Origin: Merluccius polli
Lineage: Eukaryota; Chordata; Actinopteri; Gadiformes; Merlucciidae
Direction: 5' to 3'
Length of the DNA: 64,000 nucleotides
Assembly (NCBI GenBank): GCA_030340625.1
Contig: JAOPHQ010003986.1
Coordinates: forward strand, 204,501-268,500
Shown: positions 1 through 64,000 of the stretch, in pieces
How the letters are laid out: every line of letters begins with the position of its first letter
How positions within the stretch are numbered: the first letter of the stretch is position 1
The notes under the pieces: generated by a model
Databases searched by the model: none
Seen by the model: only the letters and a program-made list of their open reading frames with translations
Told to the model about the DNA's origin: nothing
Translations under genes and position numbers: made by a program

Positions 1-3000
1 ATATTTCAATTTCACCGACTTATTAGGGTTACTGATGGTGAACTCACAGGAAATAACAATTAGGAGTGCTCCAGTAGAAATGTGACATGTGTCTTTAATA
101 AACCATTTCAATGTACTGCAGGTGCAAATGAGGGTGTCAACCTTCGGGTGTGTTTACATTTTCACTCCAGTAAGATATGGAAACAATTTCAATCCAATAA
201 CCTATTTATTCTCAGTGACAGAGTATGCTCTCCTGATATACCAGGCTCCTCACCAGCAAGATGAAGTCACTGCTCTGGCACTCCCATGTTGACCCCCAGG
301 GCTGTGTTTGCACAGTGTTTGCCTTTGCTTTGCTATGTTCTGCTCTGTCAGTTAAATCAGAGGTGCTTGTGTGCCGCTCAGCCCTGACGTGTCTGTAGAG
401 AGCTAACAGAGCTAGCGGAGCGGCAGGGTTTCAGTTCAGGGAGATACTGGGCAGGTTGGAAGGTTAACCGAGCACGCCGGACCGCCGTCAATCATACCAT
501 TTGGTGCTCCAAGCTGTGCTCCAGCGGTGGTCAGTCAGTGGTGCTGGTGATGGGGGAAGCGCTATGCAACCAATGAGCTTCAATGGCACCCAATGCGCTC
601 TGCACACGCCGGCACTTAACCTGCACAGTCGGTGGCTGAGACAAACGCAGCGCATCGGTAACATGGCAACACGACCCCTCTCAGTGCCGCATTCTCTCTG
701 CCTAGCCTAATTCTTTACCGCAGCGCTACAGCTGTGAATAGAGGAGTGCCTACAGCAAGGTCCACCGTTTAGACGTACACAAAGAAGAGTTTAAAGCCTC
801 ATGGTTCACACATGTCTTTGCTTCTTATGCGTCTTTCCTCTTCTTCTGATCTCTACATTTGCATTATTTCTTCAATATACCTATATCTGATTCCTGGACA
901 GCATGGGGAATGCATCCATGTCAACACAGTGAGAATATGATATGTCCATTCAGGCAGGAATGCAGATATCATGCTGCCAAGACTGCAAGGAAAAATCACA
1001 TCTGTAATGCAATACTGTGAGTGACTTATCTTTAAAATAATAAATATATAACGATAAATATATAATAATAATTAAAAAAACTAATATTTGTATTCATATC
1101 TAATTCTGGTAATGAATTAATGAAATCTAGCTCATTGTCATGTGGTGACCTTTACATTGAGAATAGGCATGAAAACCAAAGGCTTGTGATTCAATAGGAA
1201 GATGGGAACTAAAACCGAAGGAAAGTAATTGTTACACAATCTCCCTGAAGTGCGTAACAGTCTGCAATTTTGCAAGTCAAAGTTGAAAAATTAACTCAGA
1301 AGGGCCACTTTTTTTTATATAATCTACCCCGGCCTACGGCACTTTTTTTTAACCTTCATAACAACTTGGCCATTTTATTTTATACCAAACACATAATAGG
1401 CCTTCTGTGTGTGTGTGTGTGTGGGTGGGTGGGTGTGTAAACACATGAAGGAAAAACATTCTCGGCAAGCTAAAATGCAATTTAAATTTAAAGGGAAATG
1501 ATGGGAAAAAGGATAAACGGATGTGCGAACACTTCAAAGGATAACTGCTTCGAGAGTCTTGTTTTTCTGCGGTATTGTACTACTGCTATTGGGACAGAAT
1601 CTGCATCCACATACTCGGAGTAGCAGCAGGGGAGGCTGCAATCCAAGCATCAGAAAAGGAAAGGGGCTGACTAAACCCCCAATGGGAGCCCGGCCAAGGA
1701 AGTAACCATGGCCCTCGATCACCTCACAGCCCTGAGGTGGCATTTCAGAAGGACTCGCTCCTCATTACGTCTCATTACGAATGACTTCAAGGAATTCTGT
1801 GATAGACAGATACCCTTCTCAATCCATGGGGGAATGACTAGTGGAAGTTTGGCAATGACTGATTACTGTGAAGTTCAAAGGCATGGGAGCTTGCAATCAA
1901 GCTTACCTAAGGGGGGGCGGCTGTTCTCTTCATATTTGGGTTAATAGAGGGGGGGGGGGGGGGGCGGAAACATGACACTTTCAAGTCAACTACAAATCCA
2001 CATGCGGAAAAACAATAACTCGGGCTGAAGGGAGCTCATTAGGACGAGCTTTCTGTTGGAGGATGCTGTCGTCAAGCCAGGTATTTTCTTCTGTTCCTGT
2101 CTCTACTCTGGGAAATCTACATGTAAAATGTTTCCACTCAACAATGCCTCCATCTGAATTAATTACAGGTAGAGACAGGGAGCTACACCCTTGTCTAAAA
2201 GGATGCCCAATGGCAGGAGAAATCCTCTACCAACATTGGCTTATATCCAGACTCAAGTTTTGTTTTTTCCTATACGGCAGAGTAGCCTTCTATAAAAATC
2301 AACCTGTGTTGGTATTGGGCTTCGTGCAGACGGCATCGCTCCTCCCTGAGGAAAACGGTTGTTCAGGACTCCTGTACGCCTTTTGTCTTGCGTGTTTGTC
2401 TTTCCAACTCCCCTGCCACATGCTCTCTTTCATACTGATGCCATCCATTGCTTTTGTGTCTTTCTCTTTTTTCGTGTACATTGTCCAGAGCAAAAAACAC
2501 AATGAGTGCCGTGGGAACCCAGCGGCGCATTTCTCAGGAATCAGTGGAGCTGCAGTGATGCCACAGAGGGTGCAGATTTCAGGCGTTACAAAATGAGGTG
2601 GAGGGTTGAAAATGCGTCGCACAGCAGAGCTCGCTGTTCATTACGCGATTTGCATACATGGCCAGGCGAAGATTTTCACCATCATTTCACTCCATAGTCT
2701 TTTGTTTTTCCATGGCCATTTACTTTTTGTTTTGCTCTCCCTGTGTGTCTCGCTCTCCCTCATGTCCTAGTCGTCTAATGTCGGTCTCTGCTTCATCCAG
2801 ATGGGTGCAAATTAAAACAGGAAGGTACGTTTTATTGGGAAGTTGGGCAGAATATGAGTGTGAGAGGATTGTATGCACACAAACCCAAACTTTAATGTCC
2901 GCCATGATTGATAGAGATATAGAGAGTTCAATCTCTTCAAGTGCGTACACATGAATTGATGAAGGCCATTGCATTGATGAAGGCCATTACAATAGGTGAT

Positions 3001-3652
3001 AGAAAAGTCAACTAAAAACTATCTTCAGGCAAGTTATTGACTATGGCTTAAATGCCCAATGTCTCCCATCATTTTGTTCCTTTATACGAAAAACAGCTGA
3101 CGCAATAAAATGTGCCTGATTTGCCGCACTCGCCTTTGTCTCTGTGAATTAAGATTGGAGCAGAACCTAGCAATGCCTGCCTCAAGGTTTTTCCTGGATG
3201 TCCCTGGCCCATAGTCATATCTATTCACCCAGCAAGGTATTAGGTGACAGAGTATTAAAGATAACATCGAGCCCTAAAGATTGTGACGGGATTACGTAAA
3301 GAAATAATGGCAATATCTTAGATTCATAACAGAAGCCGGAAATTGTCCATCGATTGGGCAGTAAGGAAGGATATGATCCATGAGAGACATAATATAGTTA
3401 ATTTGCTGTGCTCACAAAATCTTAATTAGATTGTCAGCGTGCTGGTAGCCCTTAATGTTTTGAAGCGTGATAAGTAGTGAGATAGGCATAGCGGCCTTAT
3501 CAATGAGAGAGAGATGTGTCTCGGAGCATGTGGCAATCTCTCCTGCAGATTACACATAGCCAAAACCATAGGCAAGACTTTTCAGAGACCAATAGCGCTG
3601 AGCTATGATTGGAGCCTGCTGTAATATAAGTCTGTGAAATGGGAGAAGGCTA

Positions 3653-3749
3653 CCCAACAGTAGCGGACCGCTACTGTTGGGCAAAAGATTGTGCACCGCT
3701 TTTGAGCAAAAGATTGTGCACCGCTACTAGCGGTGCACAATCTTTTGCT
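3653..3749. repeat. Cluster of two near-perfect palindromes
   Basis: The first inverted repeat has 14-bp arms (3653-3666 and 3668-3681) around a single base. The second has 21-bp arms (3705-3725 and 3729-3749) around three bases. A direct copy of part of the second arm (GCAAAAGATTGTGCACCGCT, from 3681) lies between them, so the same word occurs twice forward and once inverted. Function is unknown. Confidence 0.9.
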
Positions 3750-4422
3750 GATGAATGGCGCCGCCGTTGGATTGTTTTTGTCTTAATCGGCATGCTGTGA
3801 TTGCCGACAACCCTTAACCCCTTTCTCTCTATCTGCAATTACATTTTAGATAAGCCGATTCTCGTTTTTTCTCCTCTACATTATATATAGATGATATTAT
3901 CCAACCATCTATCTCAGACAGATACCTTTATGATATACACAGCAAGATTACTTGAATCCCACAAAAAAAAAAATCCTCTGTCGCCCCCCAATGTTTTCAT
4001 ACGAGATGTTTAATCAAAACAAAATATAAATGCAGATGTTGATGTTGCCCCTGGGGACACAAACACAAACACTGTTCCTCTCCTCCTTAATGTGTGTTCT
4101 TAATGCAAACTATGCCGCATAACACGTATGAACAGGTTGAACTCACAGATTATCAAATCAACATGTTCTGGAGCCCTAGCTAGGCTACAGTTCATCAGAA
4201 GTATACCAAAAGGGCAACTGTGGTTTAAATGCAGTTTGTATTGCCAATCCACATTAAAGTCGTCTTTTGGAGAGGTTATCCACCAGATGCATGCAAAAAA
4301 AAGATCTGGTGGGGGGAAAGCCTTTGATAGGACCATACAGGACCTCTGGGCATGACGGACATCACACCCCGTTTGACAGGTTTCTGTGGCAGGAATCTGT
4401 GCCCTTGAATGTCTTTATTTAA

Positions 4423-4423
<1 letters not shown>

Positions 4424-4514
<91 letters not shown>

Positions 4515-4525
4515 ATGCCTGTGTG

Positions 4526-4556
<31 letters not shown>
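4424..4556. repeat. (GT)n microsatellite
   Basis: A long GT tract of about 130 bases, interrupted by GCATGCCT near its middle. It produces only artefactual poly-Val-Cys / Thr-His frames. Confidence 0.97.
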
Positions 4557-4866
4557 ATGAGACTGCAATTTAAAAACTCTTGTGCAGTAATCCAACCACT
4601 GCTGTTTTTAGCACAGCTGGCATATAACAAAATCAATACTTTTGTTATTATGTCCTGTTGTTGTACCCAAACAACAAGTCTGGAAAATAGGAACATATTT
4701 TGAATTTAAATAAATAAACAATAATGATGATGATTACAATTTGATTAAAATCTGTGTGTTGTTCAACATCATAAATAATGTATGCTGTGTTTTAATTTTA
4801 AAAAATTGCAAGGTGAGAAGGATGTGTGTGTTAATCAAGTTAACCACACTTTGATCTGCTAGTCTT

Positions 4867-5030
4867 TGGTCATATTATGTGACACTTTTATCCAAAGTGA
4901 CTTGCTCTAGTCCAAGTGAATTCAGATTAATTAAGGAGCAGCCAGGTAAAGGTATAGGTTAGGAATGGATGCCTCTACAGTTAACGTGTGCACATTGGGG
5001 ATCGAACCCAGAAACCTTCGGTTACATATG
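4867..5030 (-). repeat. SINE-like fragment, reverse orientation
   Basis: The piece starts with a word resembling CTTTTATCCAAAGTGACTTG, the reverse of the tail common in fish SINEs, and ends with GGGGATCGAACCCAG, the reverse complement of a tRNA B-box-like promoter. It is inferred to be a tRNA-derived SINE on the - strand. The family cannot be fixed without a repeat library. Confidence 0.55.
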
Positions 5031-5115
5031 TATGTTAAAGTTTTCTAGTAGATTAAAGTGATGCTTTGGTCTATCACTTGACAGACTTTACACTATTTAT
5101 TTGACATTTGAGTAT

Positions 5116-5116
<1 letters not shown>

Positions 5117-5174
<58 letters not shown>
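5117..5174. repeat. (ATT)n microsatellite
   Basis: About 19 consecutive ATT units. Confidence 0.97.
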
Positions 5175-5179
<5 letters not shown>

Positions 5180-5723
5180 ATTATTTATTTTGGTAGTGTC
5201 ATATTGCTATGATGCAGAAACACCAAGTTATGTCACACACTATCTTAGTTTTGAGACTAGGTCGAAAAAAAGAGGTTTAAAATAAGAGAAATATGGAGAT
5301 CGAGGCTATTTCATTTAATGATAGAGAAATCCTGACACCTACTGGAAGAGAAAAGTGTGCAAAAATAAATACGTTCATACACAGCAGATAAACACCAGGT
5401 GGCAGTGTATCCACGCATTTTACTTTTTGCTACAGGTACTTGACGTTGACTTTTGATTTTCAATAATAAAACGATTATTTACTGTTAATAACACTCTTAT
5501 CAATTATCAATTAGTTGGTATCAATTCGTAGGAATAAAACCCATATAAATCGGGCATAAACATTCATGCCAAAATGCATTTGAATGAACGTGTGACAGCT
5601 AAGAGTGTATAGCATTCATATCCTTATTATTTCACTATTTACCAATTATGTATCGCCACTCACTCTCTTCATACAACACCGAGAAAGCGGTTCATATTCG
5701 GGCAGGCTGAACACCAATTTGAA

Positions 5724-5850
5724 AAACAACAACAATAATAACAATAATAATACTACTAATAATATTAATAATAATAACAACAACAATAATATTACAACTA
5801 ATATTAACAACAACAATAACAATAATAACAATAATAATAACAATAATAAC

Positions 5851-5885
<35 letters not shown>

Positions 5886-5886
5886 C
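5724..5886. repeat. AAT/AAC-rich trinucleotide tract
   Basis: About 160 bases of mixed AAT, AAC and ACT triplets, ending only about 190 bases before the pacs1 start codon and just outside the GC-rich promoter block. It generates a false poly-Asn frame (and poly-Leu on the other strand). Confidence 0.95.
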
Positions 5887-6078
5887 AATGGGTGCTTCGC
5901 AGCTTCGCTGCTAGGCCCCCAATAATGAAGGGACCACGCTCAACGACGCCCCCTGTCCTCCGCCGCGGGCTGCGGGTCCTCGCGCGGACTCACAGCGGAG
6001 AGGGACCTCGGCGAAGCTGCAGCTCGCGCGCTCGTCCCACAGTTAGCAAGAGCTGCTCCGAAGGCGGCGGTGGAGGGG

Positions 6079-59937
<53,859 letters not shown>

Positions 59938-62780
59938 CCCTTGCCCAGCAGACATCCACCCCTTACCCCCGGCCCTCTCCCACCTCGTCCACCCCAACCG
60001 CACCGGACTCTCCTCTGCACTTGTGTCCCCCCAGAAAGAGCTCCAGAGGGCTGGGAGTGAGGCGTCCAGAGTGGTCTAGGCAGTTCTAGTTTTCCTGTGG
60101 AAACCTTACTGGCTCATAAACCACGTGCGTTCAGCTCGCAAGCCAGTTTCATGTTGTCAAGTTGCTGCGTTTAAACTTTCAATGTTGATGTTGTTAAGGT
60201 TGTTGCTGGTTGCTGGTTGTTTGTTTTGTTTGTTTTTTGTCCATTTCCACACTACAGAAAATGAGAGAGAGCGAGAGAAAGAAAAATAACAAGTATCTAT
60301 TTTGTAAGATTTGTGCTGCCACCTTGGAAAACTATTTTGAGGTTTGAAAGAATTGCCACATTTCTATTTAATGGCAGCTGTGTTTGCACTTTGTTTTTGT
60401 TAACATTTTATTATTTCTGTGAAATTCTTGGTCTATTGTTACTCTACAAATGGAGGCGTGTGACAGTGATGTGCAGTGGTGCGTATGAGGTTGCTTGAGA
60501 TTGCCTGTGTTTGTGTTTATTGACGGTTGGAATATTGCTGTGAATCTAGTTGGACTCCTTCCCTTCTAATTAACTCAGTGTTCTCGTTTCTAATATTATT
60601 TTTCACACTAAAGTAAAAAAAGAAAAAGAAGAAAAAAAAAGATTTTATAGCGACAAACATACTACACTGTTTTTTTCTGCCTTGTTGCTTTGAAGCACCC
60701 CGTTTACCTAACAAGCAAATCAATAACAATTGAAGTATTTGTATTCTAGATGGTAGCTATTATGAATGTAGCTATAACGCATATGTAACACATATATACA
60801 GTGCATTAGCGCAGTGCTTTGTTCATCGATGTAAGCAACGCAGATCTCATGTTGGTGTCTGGAGTTGGAATTGGGAGCAGGACAGCTGGCCACGTCGAAG
60901 CTTTTTATTTGATGAACTGCGTAGTCAAACTCTTACAGCTGAATGCCAAATGTAAGAAACCCTTTAGTTCTGACATGTCATGCTTGATTTGAAGGTTTTT
61001 GTTTCACTCAGCCATGTTCCAGCCATGTGTCACTTTTGCAAACCTGCGAAACCCATCTTTGTGGATGTCATGGTTCAAGACTTGAGTAGATGTGTGATGT
61101 GCCAAAATCCAGTTGGGTTTAGAGCTTTTGACTATACATTACACTGCTTGGTTTAGCTTGGTTTTGTCCCTGCAGAAATCAGTTTAGAGTTTCCAAACTA
61201 TTAGTTCGTTCAGCGAAGTGGCTCATATTGGTCCAAATTAAACATGCAACATCGTACATCTTTTAAGTGTGCACATGCTAAACGAGAATATCAAAATATA
61301 ATAATCCCTATGTGGCTTGATATGGAAATAGTGCAAAAAATGTTAAATGTTATGTCGTTAAGACAAGTTACCCACTCAGTGTTGAATATGCCTATATTAA
61401 GAAATGTTTTGTTTTTGACTTTTTGAAAGTCTGACTTTAAAGGTGCGTTGGCAGCGATGTCACGTACGACGACGTGTGACTTTGAACATGATGGAACGAG
61501 GAGAGGGTGGAAGTCACTGCCTATGTATGTCTGTGTAGGTGTGGTAAATATTTTATGGTACTCCCTGAAGTGTGTTACTTATGTGAACTTTTTGCAATAG
61601 GAAACCTTTGAGAGATAGCAAAAAAGGGCCTTCTGGTGATAAATTACCTGTTGCTTTTTATATAAAGTGAAGACTTTCTTTGATAAGCTGGCTTTTATAG
61701 TATTGTATATAAACTATACATTATGTACTATTGTGAATTGCAAATTCCCCCTCCTACTAAATTTAAAGCACAAATTAACCTTTATTTCTAATCTTTAGAT
61801 GCCAAATGTATTTCAATAATCCATGATTATTTTTGTTTGATTTCTAAAATGCAAACACTAGTCCAATATGTAATTTCTTGTACATTTCTCTCCCACTGTG
61901 TAATGCACTTTCTTGTGGTTGAATCCACCATTCAGCTCGATTCAGAATACATTTTGGCTCAGAGGCGACTCCATGTTTGAGTTATAAACCACTACCTATG
62001 GTCATCAGAAGGCTTTTCTTTATTAATGGTAACATGCCCTCTATAACAGGGATTCAGTGTTCATGATGGGATTAAGCGCCTCCAAGTCCATTTGTTTTTG
62101 CGCTTTTGTCTTTGCTACTTGATGTTAAACAAAAAAATCTTATTCAACATCTACCGCCACGTGTCTACCTGTGATTGTATACTCCAGCTGTTCCATTTCT
62201 CTATTTTAGTTTTTAAAAGTATTTGCTAAATTCTCAATCAAGAGATGACCTGGCCCTTGTACATTTGTAAGCCTGTGCTGTTACGTGCTAGCCAGGGCTG
62301 GAGGAGGCTGTAAAGAGATGGCCCTTTAAAAACTTCATAAGAGCATACAGGTGTATTTCAATGTATTTGACCTCAGTTATATTTTACCCTAGATTTAAAA
62401 GGTAGCATGGGGGTGTTTTACAAGAATGGATCAGTGAGCTGGCTTCTCGGCTTTCACGGCAACATTTTCACCAAACTTAAAGCACTGCAGTGAGCAAATT
62501 TTAAACATAACTTATGCTTCATTTTTCTTAAGTGGTCACATAGGCTGCCAAGCGCCACCTCATTGATCCTATGGCTTGAAATGCCACCCAAGTGTCTTTG
62601 CACAAACCCTATTTTAAATGACATGACAGTATTTTTAAATTTACCACTAAGAAAATATGGGTTACTCTGCATGTTTTACTATAGTTGTAAATACGTTTTG
62701 GATTTTTTTATATGGTTTTGTTTCTTTCCATGCTGTCACAAGCATTTGTGTTAAAATAAAATTTTTAATCTTCTGTAAAA
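59938..62780 (+). other. pacs1 3' untranslated region
   Basis: About 2.8 kb of AT-rich sequence without gene-like frames, running to the AATAAA at 62755-62760. The cleavage site is inferred to lie about 15-25 bases after it. No repeat element was recognised. Confidence 0.8.
62755..62760 (+). terminator. pacs1 poly(A) signal
   Basis: A canonical AATAAA in a T-rich context, followed by GT/T-rich sequence (TTTTTAATCTTCTG, TTTGTTGTTTC) suited to a downstream element. It is the last + strand signal before the convergent gene. Confidence 0.75.
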
Positions 62781-62878
62781 GAAGCATTTGTTGTTTCATG
62801 TATTTGCCCGAGACAAGTGGTTTTCATTTTGAATCTTTGATCTCGAGTCAAAGTAGACAAAACATGAGATTTTCCACT

Positions 62879-62884
62879 TTTATT
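62879..62884 (-). terminator. mrpl2 poly(A) signal
   Basis: TTTATT on the + strand is AATAAA on the - strand, about 75 bases after the mrpl2 stop codon. The two genes therefore end tail to tail with only about 120 bases between signals. Confidence 0.75.
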
Positions 62885-62959
62885 GTGGTATAATTGCTAA
62901 ACAAATACAAAGAAACAATACTCAGTCCACAGACAGTGAGAGCAAAGCTGTCTATGTTA

Positions 62960-63169
62960 TCAATTGGCTGAAATGGAGGGGAGGTTGACGTAACTCTTCA
63001 TGGGGGGCAGTGGTTTTATCTTGCGCCCAGCCCAGCCTCCTTTCCTCTTCCACAGGCCACTAGAAGGCCGGATGCCAAGCCAGCGGTTGCGGCCGGCTTT
63101 GCCGATGATCCGCTGGTTGTGGTCTATGTTGGAGACGCGTCCCACCGTCACTATGCAGGTCTCCGCCAC
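62960..63169 (-). CDS. mrpl2: mrpl2 last exon
   Basis: Sixty-nine codons and stop, phase 0: VAETCIVTVGRVSNIDHNQR, IIGKAGRNRWLGIRPSSGLW, KRKGGWAGRKIKPLPPMKSY and VNLPSISAN. The acceptor on the - strand is gtgctcag. Translation continues from the previous exon (GTG is an internal Val, not a start). Confidence 0.96.
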   Translation of the reverse strand: MAETCIVTVGRVSNIDHNQRIIGKAGRNRWLGIRPSSGLWKRKGGWAGRKIKPLPPMKSYVNLPSISAN

Positions 63170-64000
63170 CTGAGCACCAGAGAAGGATTTTTAGTGGAAA
63201 GGGAAACGTGTGGCGTAGTGACTACCATGACAGTATAACCAAGCTCACCTGAACCTGCTGTTTAGACGGAAGCTGAACGATGGCGGTTCCGTTTACTTTG
63301 CGGAGCAGCACTCCGCTTGTGCCTGAATAAATGCACAAAAACAACACAAATGTTAGCTTTGGTTGCAGCAGGACTATCCCATTACATTAAAGCAGTTAAC
63401 GTATGCTCGGGAACACAGGAATATAACATTACCTGCAGCACGAATGAAAACTGATCCTGACCCGGGTTGTAACTCCAGGTTGTTCACCAGACTGCCCACA
63501 GGAAGAGCTCCTAGCCGGTACGCATCACCCTCATTGGCTGAGACTATGGAAGTGGTGAAATAGAATTGCAGATAAGGTCAATAATCAAAAGACCTTCTGG
63601 CCACGTGACATTAGAAGAACAAACCAAATCTTACACATTGCATCTTTGATCCAACATGCAGGCAAACTAGAAGGGTGAACCCAGACCTGCCATTCGTCCA
63701 ATTACTCCAGAGGTTTTGATGATATCTCCGACCTGCATGTTCTCCGTAGCAATGAGCCACCTCTTTCTGTTTCCTCCTACCACGAGAGCGATATCTGCAG
63801 ACCTTTCCAAAGAAAGAAATAAAGACCAGATGGACGATGTGACCTATACAAAAAGGACGCTTAATATAGTTGGGGTGAGGGGATGTCTTTCAATTAAACA
63901 GGTCTGTTAACGGTACCACACAAATAAGAAAATACATTTTGCAAATGAGAAGGAGGTCCTCACCTGCATGGATCATACCGCACTTCAACAACCTTCTCCT
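62960..64000 (-). CDS. mrpl2: Mitochondrial large-subunit ribosomal protein uL2m, C-terminal part (5 exons, cut by window edge)
   Basis: uL2m is a core protein of the mitochondrial 39S subunit near the peptidyl-transferase centre. Five exons with GT-AG ends and matching phases give about 180 C-terminal residues of an expected roughly 300. The sequence runs EKVVEVRYDPCR, SADIALVVGGNRKRWLIATE, NMQVGDIIKTSGVIGRMA, NEGDAYRLGALPVGSLVNNL and on to GKAGRNRWLG...KGGWAGRKIKPLPPMKSYV. This ending is characteristic of vertebrate MRPL2. The 5' exons and mitochondrial targeting sequence lie beyond the window. Confidence 0.95.
63249..63322 (-). CDS. mrpl2: mrpl2 exon (second from last)
   Basis: Two bases complete a Gly, then 24 codons: TSGVLLRKVNGTAIVQLPSK then QQVQ. 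Acceptor ttattcag, donor gtgagc (- strand). Confidence 0.96.
63433..63537 (-). CDS. mrpl2: mrpl2 exon (third from last)
   Basis: Two bases complete an Ala, then 34 codons plus one base: NEGDAYRLGALPVGSLVNNL then ELQPGSGSVFIRAA. Acceptor agtctcag, donor gtaatg (- strand). Confidence 0.96.
63687..63802 (-). CDS. mrpl2: mrpl2 exon (fourth from last)
   Basis: One base completes an Arg, then 38 codons plus one base: SADIALVVGGNRKRWLIATE then NMQVGDIIKTSGVIGRMA. The acceptor is ttggaaag; a nearby ctgcag acceptor would break the frame and was not used. Confidence 0.94.
63964..64000 (-). CDS. mrpl2: mrpl2 exon cut by the window end
   Basis: The visible part encodes EKVVEVRYDPC plus two bases, ending at donor gtgagg (- strand). 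It joins in frame to give YDPCRSADIAL, as in MRPL2 proteins. Confidence 0.92.

Larger units (their letters stand above)
1..5929. other. Upstream non-coding region of pacs1
   Basis: No convincing gene was found here. The open frames are short, lack splice-consistent partners and do not resemble known proteins. The region holds a palindrome cluster (3653-3749), a (GT)n tract (4424-4556), a reverse-oriented SINE-like piece (about 4867-5030), an (ATT)n tract (5117-5174) and an AAT/AAC-rich tract (5724-5886). The remainder is AT-rich unique-looking sequence. Confidence 0.7.

Noticed and set aside
2063..2596. 177-codon frame on the + strand upstream of pacs1
   Set aside because: No recognisable domain, no CpG promoter or splice support, and an overlapping antisense frame of similar quality. 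Looks like chance.
4386..4703. Val-Cys and Thr-His repeat frames (also at 29265-29565, 50104-50736, 52812-53265, 59123-59741)
   Set aside because: Direct translations of GT/CA microsatellites.
4990..5015. tRNA gene suggested by a B-box-like word
   Set aside because: No A box or cloverleaf fits; it is better explained as a SINE remnant.
5605..5925. Poly-Asn frame and its poly-Leu antisense
   Set aside because: Translation of an AAT/AAC tract, not a gene.
63795..63802. Alternative ctgcag acceptor in mrpl2
   Set aside because: Using it loses the RSA residues and breaks the frame with the upstream exon.

Overview
The window is vertebrate genomic DNA, most likely from a ray-finned (teleost) fish. 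It has long introns with GT-AG boundaries, abundant (GT)n and (CT)n microsatellites, tRNA-derived SINE fragments, Tc1/mariner elements and many short hAT-like elements. The species cannot be told from the sequence.

Layout. Bases 1-5900 are non-coding upstream DNA with repeats and an unusual palindrome cluster. A GC-rich, CpG-rich block (about 5930-6480) holds exon 1 of pacs1 (phosphofurin acidic cluster sorting protein 1). I could build a complete 24-exon pacs1 model on the + strand (CDS 6079-59937). Every junction has GT-AG ends and compatible phases, and the joined CDS is 2793 nt, or 930 aa. Introns 1 (19.8 kb) and 2 (13.3 kb) hold most of the mobile DNA; exons 3-24 lie in the last third. 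The 3'UTR runs to a poly(A) signal at 62755-62760. About 120 bases further on, the convergent (- strand) mrpl2 gene begins with its own poly(A) signal. Its last five coding exons are in the window (the fifth is cut by the edge) and encode the C-terminal part of mitochondrial ribosomal protein uL2m.

Mobile DNA. There are two 1224-bp Tc1/mariner elements, nearly identical, with a D,D,36-residue,E transposase. The copy in intron 1 has an intact 346-codon transposase. The copy in intron 2 carries a premature stop and a changed first catalytic Asp. There are also six hAT-like elements with perfect 8-bp target duplications. Three of them, from two different terminal-repeat types, share a roughly 600-740 bp core made around 3-4 tandem units of about 112 bp. 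One of these three is split by another hAT-like element, and another lies inside a SINE that was itself broken by a further hAT-like element.

The two host genes are not functionally linked: PACS1 is a cytosolic sorting adaptor (TGN/endosome), and uL2m is part of the mitochondrial large ribosomal subunit. I see no new enzymatic or defence system. The most interesting signals are the shared-core hAT-like elements, the intact/dead Tc1 pair, microsatellites that sit directly on pacs1 splice sites, large fold-back sequences, and one unexplained promoter-plus-exon-like ORF in intron 2.
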